From Sulfidibacterium sp964549335 (GTDB lineage Bacteria; Bacteroidota; Bacteroidia; Bacteroidales; F082): a DNA stretch of 64,000 nucleotides. The position numbers and the translations under genes were made by a program. Of this stretch, positions 26,315 to 35,109 are shown in pieces. The notes beneath the pieces were generated by a model that worked only from the letters and a program-made list of their open reading frames with translations, was not told the origin of the DNA and ran no database searches. Every line of letters begins with the position of its first letter. Position 1 is the first letter of the stretch. The stretch lies in assembly GCA_964549335.1 (NCBI GenBank), contig CAZJUQ010000005.1:76830-140829 (forward strand). Direction: 5' to 3'.

Positions 26315-27466
26315 ATGAAACGGTTAATAATATTTCTTTTGGTAATATCAACGGGTTACTTTATACTTTTGGGGGCTTGTTGCAACGGCAAACCTCCCGA
26401 ACCGTATAAGCCGGAACCGTACAAGATAAAAATCCCGTTCGGGTTTCCCACCCGCCTGAACATTCCCGGCGACAACCCCATGACGGTTGAAGGAGTAAGA
26501 TTGGGGCGCTACCTGTTTTACGACGAACGCCTTTCGGGACGCACCAACCCCGATTCCATGATGAGTTGCGCCACTTGTCACGTTCAGAAAAACTCTTTTG
26601 AAGCAGGCATCGATAATCCGCGCTTCCCCGGAGGATTTGTCCACGGTATAAGAGGTAAACAAACACACCACGTTATGCTGCCCATGATAAATCTCGTTTG
26701 GAATTTCGAAGGTTACGGATGGAACGGCTACCTGTATCCTGATAATCCCGACCCTCTAAAACGTAATCTGGAAGATATGGTTCGCGAAGCCGTATTGTCG
26801 CCCGTGGAAATTGCAGGCGACACAAACCAAATAAAAGAGCTGTTTCAAAACATTAAAGGATACCCGCGACTGTTTGCCGAGGCTTTCGGTAGCAACAAAA
26901 TCACTTTTAAAAATATCGAAAGGGCTATTGCCCAATTTATAAGAACCCTTATCTCGGCAAATTCAAAATTCGACAAGTATATGAGGGGGGAAGTACAACT
27001 TTCGCAATCGGAACTTAACGGATATGTGCTATTTACCACCGAAGAGGGAGCAGACTGTTTCCACTGCCACGGAGGATTCGGAAATCCGCTTTTTACCACC
27101 AACCTCTTTTACAATCACGGAATGGACTCGGTTTTTAACGACCCGCAAGACCGGTTTGCCGTTACCGGTGACCCTATGGACCACGGAGCATACAAAGCCC
27201 CTACCCTGAGAAATATTGAACTTACAGGTCCGTATATGCACGACGGCAGATACAATACCCTGGAACAGGTTGTTGACTTCTATTCGCACGGACTGATAAA
27301 AACAAAATATACCGACCCGTTAATGCACCATATTAACACAAACGGAGTTCAACTGACACCACAGGAAAAGACCGACCTGATTAATTTTATTAAAACTTTG
27401 CGCGACGACGATTTCCTTACAAATCCCGAATTTTCAAAACCCGATAAATTTCCGGACGACTTTTAA
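26315..27466 (+). CDS. MbnH/MauG-family diheme cytochrome c peroxidase-like protein
   Basis: This 383-residue exported protein has a lipobox-like LLGACC (Cys22 probably lipidated). Two c-type haem sites are present: CATCH at 85-89 and CFHCH at 248-252, placed as in bacterial diheme peroxidases and MauG. The segment APTLRNIELTGPYMHDGRYNTLEQVVDFY near 295-323 is the usual second-haem region. Next to an MbnP gene, it is best called MbnH-like, an enzyme that oxidises a Trp of MbnP to kynurenine. It might instead be a plain peroxidase. It is the last gene of the receptor operon, 73 bases after the MbnP-like gene. Confidence 0.87.
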   Translation: MKRLIIFLLVISTGYFILLGACCNGKPPEPYKPEPYKIKIPFGFPTRLNIPGDNPMTVEGVRLGRYLFYDERLSGRTNPDSMMSCATCHVQKNSFEAGIDNPRFPGGFVHGIRGKQTHHVMLPMINLVWNFEGYGWNGYLYPDNPDPLKRNLEDMVREAVLSPVEIAGDTNQIKELFQNIKGYPRLFAEAFGSNKITFKNIERAIAQFIRTLISANSKFDKYMRGEVQLSQSELNGYVLFTTEEGADCFHCHGGFGNPLFTTNLFYNHGMDSVFNDPQDRFAVTGDPMDHGAYKAPTLRNIELTGPYMHDGRYNTLEQVVDFYSHGLIKTKYTDPLMHHINTNGVQLTPQEKTDLINFIKTLRDDDFLTNPEFSKPDKFPDDF

Positions 27467-27512
27467 GAACACCGGCATACTTTTAAAACATCACCTGTTT
27501 TTAACCTCAGAG

Positions 27513-27545
27513 TTGCCTATCAAGAATATTAAAAGTATATTTTTG
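27513..27545 (+). promoter_or_regulatory. Probable promoter of the glycan gene cluster
   Basis: TTG (27513-27515) and TATTTTTG (27538-27545) stand 22 bases apart, slightly wider than the usual Bacteroidota spacing. The -7 box lies about 88 bases before the deacetylase ATG. Confidence 0.45.
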
Positions 27546-27633
27546 CTATTATTTTTTAAATTGCAAAAATTATTTTACCAAACCTGCTGCATTACGACAT
27601 TGAAACAAATGAACAAAAACAAGCGAGCAACAT

Positions 27634-28962
27634 ATGGACGAGGTTTATAAATACGTGATGGAAAATTTCGGTTTATTCCACCATTTTGACAGTACTGTTA
27701 TTGATTACGGAAAAGGCAAAAAGAGACCCGTAACAATAAAAAGTTCCTGCGGAGATTTTTTCACAAAAAAAGAGGATATAAACCCGGGTGATGTGGTATG
27801 GAAAAAATGGAAAAATGTTAAAATCCCCTTTTTGTTCGACAAAGATGAGTCAAAAGAGATTGTGGAATTTTTTGATAACAGAGCCGTTATCAACTACGAC
27901 ATAATAAGCTCGGCATTCTATTTTTTAACGGGTTGGAACGAATACGTAAACAACGGCAAAGACCGGTTTGGAAGAGTTGCATATGAGTACAGCATAATAA
28001 AAAAGTTGGGAATTGTTGAAACTCCGGTGGTTAACTATTATTTCGACATACTGTTTACCGCTTTGAAAAAGGTTACTGATGTTCAAAAAATAAACTTCGA
28101 TGACAATCACGATTTTGTTACCGTTCTTACTCACGATATCGACACATGCAAGAGCGCCTGGCTTGAAGGAGGGTTAAGCGAATTAAAGAAAAAACGTCCG
28201 TTTGGCATTCCCTATCTCTTTTTCAAAAAAATAACAGGTAACGATTTGTGGATGAATTTCCAAACCGTATCGGAAACAGACCTGAGGTACGGAAAGAGTT
28301 CAACATTTTTCTTTTTGTCCGAAAAAGGCAAAGCCGGTAAAATTAAAAACGCCGATTACAACATAAAAAGCGGAAACATAAGAAAACATATTGCCGGGCT
28401 TATTGACAGGGGGCACGAGATAGGTGTACACGGCAGTGCAGGAACACATTTGTCGGCAAAAAAATTGTCAAACGACATTAACAAAACGGGGGTAAACAAT
28501 ATTATAGGAAACCGTTTCCATTTTTTGTTGTTCGACATTGTCAAAACGGTCAATGTTTTATCAGACGCCAATATTAAATACGATACCACATTGGGGTTTG
28601 CAGAGCATCCGGGTTTTAGAAGAGGCATCTGTTACCCGTTTTTTTTATACGATTTTGAAAACGGGAAAACATCGAACGTTTTGGAAATCCCTTTGATATT
28701 GATGGACAGCACTCTGCAAAACAAAAAATATATGAACCTGAAACAGGAAGATGCCCCGGACAAGATAAAACCCGTTATTGACGAAATAAAGAAGTTTAAC
28801 GGGGTGTTTACCATTCTTTGGCACAACACCTTCTTCTCAAAATATAAATACGGGGGTTGGAAAAGGGTTTATATTTCAATTTTGGATTATTGTAACGAAA
28901 ACAACTCTATTTTTACCTCGGCAAAAGATTTGTACCAAAAAACCGTAAAAACGGCAAATTAA
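27634..28962 (+). CDS. Polysaccharide deacetylase family protein
   Basis: The 442 residues carry an N-terminal region of about 150 residues (DUF7033-like) and a NodB-type deacetylase barrel. LTHDIDTC at 166-172 gives the catalytic Asp pair of the family, and HEIGVHGSAGTH around 267-278 gives the metal-binding His-x3-5-His. A WHNTFF segment near the end is the usual final motif. Such enzymes remove N- or O-acetyl groups from surface sugars. No signal peptide is visible, so it would act in the cytoplasm on a precursor. It is the first gene of a run with ATP-grasp, PHP and transferase genes. Confidence 0.85.
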   Translation: MDEVYKYVMENFGLFHHFDSTVIDYGKGKKRPVTIKSSCGDFFTKKEDINPGDVVWKKWKNVKIPFLFDKDESKEIVEFFDNRAVINYDIISSAFYFLTGWNEYVNNGKDRFGRVAYEYSIIKKLGIVETPVVNYYFDILFTALKKVTDVQKINFDDNHDFVTVLTHDIDTCKSAWLEGGLSELKKKRPFGIPYLFFKKITGNDLWMNFQTVSETDLRYGKSSTFFFLSEKGKAGKIKNADYNIKSGNIRKHIAGLIDRGHEIGVHGSAGTHLSAKKLSNDINKTGVNNIIGNRFHFLLFDIVKTVNVLSDANIKYDTTLGFAEHPGFRRGICYPFFLYDFENGKTSNVLEIPLILMDSTLQNKKYMNLKQEDAPDKIKPVIDEIKKFNGVFTILWHNTFFSKYKYGGWKRVYISILDYCNENNSIFTSAKDLYQKTVKTAN

Positions 28963-28979
28963 CGGATATTATTTGCAAA

Positions 28980-30122
28980 ATGAAAGACAACAGATACCAC
29001 ATATTGATATTGGATGCCGACCATAAAAACACTTTGGCGATAGTCAGACATTTGGGCAAAACGGGGAAGTACTCCATCGACCTGACAGGACATAACAAAA
29101 ATTCCATATCGTTTTTTTCGAAATATGTTTCCGGAAAACATTTAACCGGCAACCCCAATACCTCTCCCGGCAAATATCTGGAAGATATCATACACCTTTT
29201 GAAGAGGAAAAAATATTTGACGGTAATTCCCGTTTCGCACATAAGCTATAAAATTCTTTCGAAATATAAAAAGGAGGTTTCGGAATACACCCACATTACC
29301 ATACCCGATTACAAACAGGTGGAAACCGCCTCGAATAAGATAGAGACGTATGCTTTGGCCCGTAATTTGAAAATACCTTATCCCGAAATAATAACTTTGC
29401 AAAACATTGATGAAATTGAAAATATAGATACCGTTTTCCCCTGTGTAATAAAAGCCCCGTTCGAAGCCGGAAAAAATCTGGTGGAATATGCAAACAACAA
29501 AAACGAACTGATTGCCAAATACAAAAAACTGTGCAAAGAGAATGATTTCGGCAGCACACTTCCCGTAATACAAAAATACATTCAAGGCGAAGGTGCGGGA
29601 TTTTTTGCTTTTTATAAAGAGGGAAAATGCGTTAACTATTTTATGCACCAAAGAATAAGGGAGTATCCGGTAACCGGAGGGGCAAGTACCGCTGCCAAAA
29701 GTTTTTACGACGAATCGGTTATGAATTACGGGAAAAGAATCCTCGACAGCTTGAATTGGAACGGGGTGGCAATGGTAGAATTTAAAAAGGACAACAAAAC
29801 GGGAATTTTTAATTTGATGGAAATAAACGCTAAATTTTGGGGCTCGTTAGATTTGGCTCTCGAAGCGGGAATCAACTTCCCCGAAATGTTAATCGACAAT
29901 GCTTTGGGCAATACCATAAAAAAATACAGCTACAAAAACATACGGTTTCAATGGATACTCAACGGCGACCTTTTCCATGTTTTTGAACGCCCCAAGGATT
30001 TTCCCTTTTTTGTAAAAGATTTGTTTACGGCCAAAAACGACATCCTCATCTCCGATATTAAGCCCAACCTTTTCCAACTCAGCTACATTCCAGTACATTA
30101 TTATAAAAAATGGTTCAAATGA
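28980..30122 (+). CDS. ATP-grasp domain enzyme
   Basis: The 380 residues belong to the ATP-grasp ligase fold related to carbamoyl-phosphate synthase and PylC-like proteins. A Rossmann-like N-domain begins YHILILDADHKNTLAIVRHLG. The central grasp domain includes PCVIKAPFEAGKNL, and the hallmark REYPVTGGAST follows near residue 225-235. VEFKKDNKTGIFNLMEINAKFWGS supplies the metal-binding Glu and Asn. The enzyme should join a carboxylate to an amine or thiol using ATP. The substrate is unknown, but the setting suggests modification of a sugar or peptide-like glycan precursor. It overlaps the PHP gene by 13 bases, indicating translational coupling. Confidence 0.85.
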   Translation: MKDNRYHILILDADHKNTLAIVRHLGKTGKYSIDLTGHNKNSISFFSKYVSGKHLTGNPNTSPGKYLEDIIHLLKRKKYLTVIPVSHISYKILSKYKKEVSEYTHITIPDYKQVETASNKIETYALARNLKIPYPEIITLQNIDEIENIDTVFPCVIKAPFEAGKNLVEYANNKNELIAKYKKLCKENDFGSTLPVIQKYIQGEGAGFFAFYKEGKCVNYFMHQRIREYPVTGGASTAAKSFYDESVMNYGKRILDSLNWNGVAMVEFKKDNKTGIFNLMEINAKFWGSLDLALEAGINFPEMLIDNALGNTIKKYSYKNIRFQWILNGDLFHVFERPKDFPFFVKDLFTAKNDILISDIKPNLFQLSYIPVHYYKKWFK

Positions 30123-30787
30123 TTATAGATTTTCATACACATACATATCATTCGTACGACAGCTTGATGAAACCTGGAAAGATATTAAGCATAGCAAAAT
30201 CGAGAGGGTTGGACGGAATTGTCATTTGCGACCACAATACCATTAAAGGAGGGGTAGAAGCGAGCAAAATAAATTCCGACCCGGATTTCAAAGTAATTGT
30301 GGGAGCCGAAATAGCCACCGATGCAGGAGATATCACCGGAATTTTTTTAACCAGGGAAATTGTTTCAAGAAAATTCGATGAAGTTGCCAAGGAGATAAAA
30401 GCACAGGGTGGCAAAATAATTTTAAACCACCCTTACAAAGCCCACAACTTGTCGTTGATAGATTTTAACCTCATCGACTACATAGAAGGCTACAATTCGA
30501 GAGTTAGCAAAAAAGACAACGAAAAAGCAGTTGCCCTGGCAAAAAAGTACAATAAACCCATTGTGGCCGGAAGCGACTCGCATTTGTACGGCGAAATAGC
30601 AAAATGCAAAACCGAGGTAAATAATCCCGACGAGCTTTTACCCCTTAACTCACATTGCCAAAAATCCCGCTACTATTACATTACTTTAAGCCAGTATATA
30701 AAAGCTTATAAGCGCAAAAGCGTCAAAATATTCGTTTCGGCTTCGGCCCTATTTATTAAAAACGCTTTAAAAAACCATAACCGTTAA
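30110..30787 (+). CDS. PHP-domain phosphoesterase
   Basis: This 225-residue protein has the metal-binding signature IIDFHTHTYHSYDS at 5-18 (HxH and a following His), CDHNTIKGG near 40-48, and later NHPYKAHN and AGSDSHLYGE. These are the motifs of the polymerase-and-histidinol-phosphatase (PHP) family. Members hydrolyse phosphate esters such as histidinol phosphate, pAp or sugar phosphates. The start used is ATG at 30110, inside the end of the ATP-grasp gene; an ATG three codons later is equally good. It is an operon partner of that gene. The substrate is not known and a phosphorylated sugar intermediate is likely. Confidence 0.85.
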   Translation: MVQMIIDFHTHTYHSYDSLMKPGKILSIAKSRGLDGIVICDHNTIKGGVEASKINSDPDFKVIVGAEIATDAGDITGIFLTREIVSRKFDEVAKEIKAQGGKIILNHPYKAHNLSLIDFNLIDYIEGYNSRVSKKDNEKAVALAKKYNKPIVAGSDSHLYGEIAKCKTEVNNPDELLPLNSHCQKSRYYYITLSQYIKAYKRKSVKIFVSASALFIKNALKNHNR

Positions 30788-30794
30788 CATATAA

Positions 30795-32663
30795 ATGCCG
30801 GTTTCAACCTTAAAGGGATATTCAACAGCAAATCCGAACAATACCATGGAGGCAATAATTTTAAACAGAACATTAAGCAAAAAAGAGATAAAAAGTGTTG
30901 AAAAACTGATTACACCCCAAACAAAAATATACAGGCAACCCGACATTCCATGCTATTTTTCACGGCCGGACGCCGGTTGCGAAACAATTCCCGAAAACGA
31001 TGAAGAGAAAAAGAGAATTAATTATACCATACTTGACAAAGTATTAAATTTCGGAGAACTCAAAATAGACAACAGCACTATCACCGATATGTTTCTTTTC
31101 GGCTCGTTAAGCATGTGGCACTATTCAAAATTCAACGTCTATTTTTCAGTACGGAATCTTTATTACGAAATAAATTTTCTAAAAAAAATATTAGAAAAAC
31201 ACGACAAAATATTCTATTTCGGCAACAGCAGATACCTCGAAAAATATTTCAACGGCAGTAAAATTTTGTTTTTTTTTCCTGAAAAATCCACATCAAAAAT
31301 CAACTATTTTCAACTGTTCAAATTTTCTCTTGTCTTTTCGGTGAGAGTAATCCTCTCGCTTTTTCAAAAAGGTTATCCGGCTAATAAAAAACATGTTTTA
31401 ATTGACAACACCGTAAAACAGAAAGTACTGAACCCGGAAACACTGAAAGCCGAAAAAAGCGACATAACATTTTACTATTTGAACTCATTAGCCGGCAAAT
31501 CGTTTATGGTATTGGAAGACCTGAACATACCCACACTGAAATCGAAATTTTATTTTCGGGTGGAGGGTTGGCAGTTCCGGTACAAAAACAAGATATTCGG
31601 CGATGTTTTGTTGTTCAAAGGTTTTTTCAACAAGAGAGTACGCAAAGAGTTTTACAAACACCTGAAAAAAACCGGCGCCCTGATTAAATCGATAGACAAA
31701 TCGCAATTCGACGAAGTGCACAACATCATCTTTTATTTTTTCGAAAAAGACCTTGCCGCCGCAAAATTTTATCTTTATAAATATACCGTTTACAAACACT
31801 TTTTCAAAAACCGTAAATTTAAATCGGTAACCACCATAGACGAGAACAGCGCCCGTTTCAAATCGATACTTGATGCCGCCAAAGAGAACGGGATAAAGAC
31901 AATAGGCATTCAGCACGGAACCATACACGATTTGCATCCTGCATACATTTATACCGCAAACGACAAGATGCGCAATATACAGTCCGATTACACACTGGTT
32001 TGGGGAGACTACTGGAAAGAGTTTTTAATAAACCGTTGCAATTACAATCCCGGGTCGTTAATAGTCACCGGACAAATAAGAACCGACATAATACACAAAC
32101 TGTTAAACTCCAACTTGGAGCTTCCACAGTTAAAGGGAATAGATAAAAAGATAGTTGTTTTTGCCTCGCAACCGCAGCGCGACGCCTACCTGAGGAGAAA
32201 AGCCGCCGAAGATGTTTTCAACAGCGTTAAGGACAACAAAAATCTGTTTTTAACGGTGAAACTGCATCAAGCCGAAAAAAACGATACCGGATATTATCAT
32301 GACATTGCAAAAAGCACAGGTATAACCAACTATACCCTACTCTACTGGGTTGACCTTTATCATCTGTTTTCGAAGAGCGACATAGTAATAACCTGTTTTT
32401 CCACGGTTGGCAGCGAAGCGGTATATTTTAACAAGCCTTTAATCATTCTCGACCCTCTGAAACAAGATTTGCAAAACTACCACAGGGAAGGTGTTGCTTT
32501 TCAGGCTACCGGCGAACGCGAATTAAAAAATTACATCGAAAAGATAGTTTCGGGAGAACTAAAAATCAACCGGGAGGCATATAACAATTTCATAAAAAAA
32601 TATGCATATAAAATAGACGGACACACAACCGAAAGGGTATTGAACTTTATCAAAAGCGTTTAA
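30795..32663 (+). CDS. GT-B-like glycosyl/glycerophosphotransferase family protein
   Basis: The 622 residues have an uncharacterised N-terminal half (about 1-330) and a C-terminal GT-B-like half resembling CDP-glycerol glycerophosphotransferases and capsular transferases. Visible landmarks are GIQHGTIHDLHPAY, VWGDYWKEFL, VTGQIRTDI, FASQPQ, VKLHQAEKN, and the nucleotide-site loop DIVITCFSTVGSEAVYFNKPLIIL. It probably transfers a sugar or sugar-acid unit to a surface glycan. The start may be ATG at 30795 or the in-frame ATG at 30846 (MEAIILNRT); neither has a clear ribosome site. Its TAA shares the four bases TTAA with the stop of the opposing phosphatase gene. Confidence 0.7.
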   Translation: MPVSTLKGYSTANPNNTMEAIILNRTLSKKEIKSVEKLITPQTKIYRQPDIPCYFSRPDAGCETIPENDEEKKRINYTILDKVLNFGELKIDNSTITDMFLFGSLSMWHYSKFNVYFSVRNLYYEINFLKKILEKHDKIFYFGNSRYLEKYFNGSKILFFFPEKSTSKINYFQLFKFSLVFSVRVILSLFQKGYPANKKHVLIDNTVKQKVLNPETLKAEKSDITFYYLNSLAGKSFMVLEDLNIPTLKSKFYFRVEGWQFRYKNKIFGDVLLFKGFFNKRVRKEFYKHLKKTGALIKSIDKSQFDEVHNIIFYFFEKDLAAAKFYLYKYTVYKHFFKNRKFKSVTTIDENSARFKSILDAAKENGIKTIGIQHGTIHDLHPAYIYTANDKMRNIQSDYTLVWGDYWKEFLINRCNYNPGSLIVTGQIRTDIIHKLLNSNLELPQLKGIDKKIVVFASQPQRDAYLRRKAAEDVFNSVKDNKNLFLTVKLHQAEKNDTGYYHDIAKSTGITNYTLLYWVDLYHLFSKSDIVITCFSTVGSEAVYFNKPLIILDPLKQDLQNYHREGVAFQATGERELKNYIEKIVSGELKINREAYNNFIKKYAYKIDGHTTERVLNFIKSV

Positions 32664-33163
32664 AGGTATTTTTTCAGGATATTATCGAAAACGCCGTATT
32701 CTCTCAGCAATTTTTCCACAAATTCACGAAACACTCCTTCGCCTCCCCTTTTTTCGAGGTGCCATCCGGCATACTTTTTCACATATGCCGGGGCGGTGGA
32801 AGGCACGGCACTAATAAAAACGCTTTTGAGCAATCTGACATCGTTAATATCGTCGCCTATAAAAGCCGTATTTTTGTATAAATCGATACCGAGCCTGTTG
32901 CACAACTCTGCCGCCACTTTCAATTTATCGTCAACACCCATAAAAAGGTATTCCACGTTCAGTTTTTTTATCCTTCTTTTTACAATCTCGGTATTTTCAC
33001 CGGTAATTACCGCCAAAGGCACATTGGCATCTTTCAAAAAAAGCACTCCCGCACTATCGGAAGTATTAAATTTTTTCCATTCGTTACCGTTTTGGTCGTA
33101 GTACATTCCTCCGTCGGTCCAAACGCCGTCAATATCGGTGATAACCAGTTTTATTTGCATCAT
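32660..33163 (-). CDS. KdsC-like HAD phosphatase (sugar-acid 8/9-phosphate phosphatase)
   Basis: This compact 167-residue HAD protein lacks a cap domain, as KdsC and the Neu5Ac-9-phosphate phosphatases do. The nucleophile motif is TDIDGVWTDGG with Asp10 and Asp12, motif II is VITGENTEIV, and motif III/IV is FIGDDINDV with a Lys in DDKLKV before it. It should remove phosphate from the sugar acid formed by the NeuB-like synthase. Its ATG overlaps the synthase stop (ATGA at 33160-33163), so the two genes are translationally coupled. It is the last gene of the operon that begins at 34970. Confidence 0.88.
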   Translation of the reverse strand: MMQIKLVITDIDGVWTDGGMYYDQNGNEWKKFNTSDSAGVLFLKDANVPLAVITGENTEIVKRRIKKLNVEYLFMGVDDKLKVAAELCNRLGIDLYKNTAFIGDDINDVRLLKSVFISAVPSTAPAYVKKYAGWHLEKRGGEGVFREFVEKLLREYGVFDNILKKYL

Positions 33164-34197
33164 TCAATCATGTTTTTGTAAATAATTTCATCTTTTGGTA
33201 TTGCTTGTTTGGCACGTTTGCCTACAACATTATCTTTTTCGTGCCACTTGAACCCGTCGCCCGGACTCAACATGTGAATATCCTCTTCGTTAATGATTTC
33301 GCCGGCGGCAATATCCCTTTTGGAGGCTATTGAACGTTCAAGTTTTATTCTTGTATCGGCAACCGAGTCGCTAATAAATATACCCTCTTTTCCCAAAGCC
33401 ATTTCCAAATTACGTATGTCGCGTACCATTCTGTAAATACCATCGGGAGCCAACGAACCCGCATGATCGGTTCCTTTCATATTTCGGTCGAGGGTAATAT
33501 GTTTTTCAATTACGGTAGCACCGAGCGAAACCGCCGCCACGGGTATCATTATACCTATGGAATGGTCGGAATAACCTATTTTGAAATCGGGATAATTTTT
33601 TATCAGGTAAGGGATGGTTTTCAGGTTAATATTTTGATATTCCGAAGGATATTGCGAGAGACAATGCAAAATAGTTATGTCGGAATGGTATCGCGTTATT
33701 ACGTTTAAGGCATTATCCAGCTCTTTTTTGCCACCCATTCCCGTTGAGAGGATAATGGGCACCTTGGTTTCGGCCAAAGCCGACAGCAGGGGTATATTCG
33801 TCAAATCGCGCGAAGCCACTTTCAGTTTATCGGGTTCGAAATACCTGAATATGGAGAGGCAGCCCACAGCGCACAAAGTATCTACAAATTCGAGGTTTTT
33901 CGATTTGGCATATTTGTACAATTCGTAATGTTCTTCATCGCTCAACTCCAAAAACGCCCTGTGTTCGCCGTAGGTTTTGCCGAAAGAGTTATATCCGGTG
34001 TAGGGCTTGTTCATTTCCGATACCGACAACTCCTCTTTCAGGTCGCGTTTGGTAAGTTTCACTGCATCCATGGGGCGCAACTCGGTACCGAACAAGGCAT
34101 CTTTGACGGGCTTCGAAACAATGTCAATAAGTTTTTTTGCAATATTTACATCTCCGTTATGATTTTGTCCTATCTCGCCGATTATGTATGTACTCAT
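33160..34197 (-). CDS. NeuB-family sugar-acid synthase (divergent)
   Basis: This 345-residue PEP-condensing enzyme of the N-acetylneuraminate/legionaminate/pseudaminate synthase family has GEIGQNHNGD at 7-16, then a barrel with IILSTGMG, GYSDHSIG and EKHITLDRNMKGTDHAGSL, and a C-terminal antifreeze-like (SAF) domain (about 290-345). In most NeuB proteins the first-strand motif is DAVKFQ. Here it is DAVKLTKRDL at 44-53, preceded by an insertion. A sister subfamily with KRD and TYGEHR motifs seems to fit. The product is a nonulosonate-type sugar acid of unknown identity. It sits 2 bases after the cytidylyltransferase and overlaps the phosphatase. Confidence 0.85.
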   Translation of the reverse strand: MSTYIIGEIGQNHNGDVNIAKKLIDIVSKPVKDALFGTELRPMDAVKLTKRDLKEELSVSEMNKPYTGYNSFGKTYGEHRAFLELSDEEHYELYKYAKSKNLEFVDTLCAVGCLSIFRYFEPDKLKVASRDLTNIPLLSALAETKVPIILSTGMGGKKELDNALNVITRYHSDITILHCLSQYPSEYQNINLKTIPYLIKNYPDFKIGYSDHSIGIMIPVAAVSLGATVIEKHITLDRNMKGTDHAGSLAPDGIYRMVRDIRNLEMALGKEGIFISDSVADTRIKLERSIASKRDIAAGEIINEEDIHMLSPGDGFKWHEKDNVVGKRAKQAIPKDEIIYKNMIE

Positions 34198-34199
34198 GA

Positions 34200-34970
34200 T
34201 TATTTTTTGTTTTTATCTATTTGATTTTTCATTGTTTTTAAATATCCGGGATTGCCGTCTATTATCTCCACAACATCTTCCAAACGGAAATAGTATTCTC
34301 TTTTTTTCAACTCGGCATAAATTTGCCGCATCAATTCAAAATCATCGATTTCATCAACAGTAAGACGAATATCTTTTCTGTTGTACAACAAAGGGGGAGC
34401 TTTTACCAGATTAACCCTGAAAATATCTTTATTGCCGTAAATAAAGTTGGTAACATGTTCGCGGTACAATTTCAAAGATGTCATCTTTGCGGCTTTTTCG
34501 AGGGCATCAAGTTCAACCACTTCGCCCCACAAACCCAAATGTGTCTTTATGGAAGGTGTACCGTCTTGCAAACAATAGCCCGAATAGTCGGCATGGTTGC
34601 CGTGGTGGGATTTTAACAGTTTTAGAGTTCCTTCTATGTCGTAAACGGGATTGTCGGCACAAACCCTTATTACCGTTGAAATACCGAACTTTTTCGCCGC
34701 GTCGATGGTTCTTTGCAACACATCATCTTCGCTTCCCCTGAAAAATTCCACTTTATGGTTTAGGGCAACTTGTTCAAAAAGGTCGTCTTTTTTGTTTACC
34801 GAAGTGGCCAAAACCACGGGAAGACCTTTTCCCGCCTTGTTAATGATATTATCCAAAAAAACATCTATCAGCTTTTTCTCTTCGTAAAATGTCCGGAAAA
34901 GTTTTCCCGGCAAACGCGTTGAGGCAAATCGCGCCTGTATTATAATTCCGTCTTTGTTTCCCACGACCAT
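34200..34970 (-). CDS. NeuA/SpsF-like cytidylyltransferase
   Basis: This 256-residue nucleotidyltransferase has the family loop IIQARFASTRLPGKLF at 10-25. ASTRLPGK contacts the nucleotide, and VIRVCADNPVYDIE supplies the metal Asp. It is closest in pattern to the SpsF / acylneuraminate cytidylyltransferase group, which activates sugar acids as CMP derivatives. As first gene of the three-gene operon with a NeuB-like synthase and a KdsC-like phosphatase, it should activate their product. A -7 box lies about 35 bases upstream. Start ATG at 34970 gives the usual N-terminus. Confidence 0.85.
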   Translation of the reverse strand: MVVGNKDGIIIQARFASTRLPGKLFRTFYEEKKLIDVFLDNIINKAGKGLPVVLATSVNKKDDLFEQVALNHKVEFFRGSEDDVLQRTIDAAKKFGISTVIRVCADNPVYDIEGTLKLLKSHHGNHADYSGYCLQDGTPSIKTHLGLWGEVVELDALEKAAKMTSLKLYREHVTNFIYGNKDIFRVNLVKAPPLLYNRKDIRLTVDEIDDFELMRQIYAELKKREYYFRLEDVVEIIDGNPGYLKTMKNQIDKNKK

Positions 34971-35004
34971 GTTCCCGTTTAAAAAGATTTAAACTACAAT
35001 ATTG

Positions 35005-35012
35005 CAAAACTA
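35005..35012 (-). promoter_or_regulatory. Probable -7 box for the sugar-acid operon
   Basis: On the minus strand the sequence is TAGTTTTG, matching TAnnTTTG, with a TTG (35035-35037) 22 bases upstream. It lies 35 bases before the cytidylyltransferase ATG. The plus-strand flippase in the same gap has only a poor TATTTTCG box. Confidence 0.5.
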
Positions 35013-35109
35013 TAAAAGTTTAATTAGGTATTACCAATAAAATCCTATTAGCGGTTTAAATTTTCAATCAACAAATTATTTTCTATTTTCGCCTAAAAAT
35101 AATATTGTT

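Noticed and set aside
25028..27466. Reading the diheme protein as a plain cytochrome c peroxidase with no special role
   Set aside because: Possible, but its direct linkage to an MbnP-family gene makes the MbnH-like reading more likely. The alternative is kept in the entry.
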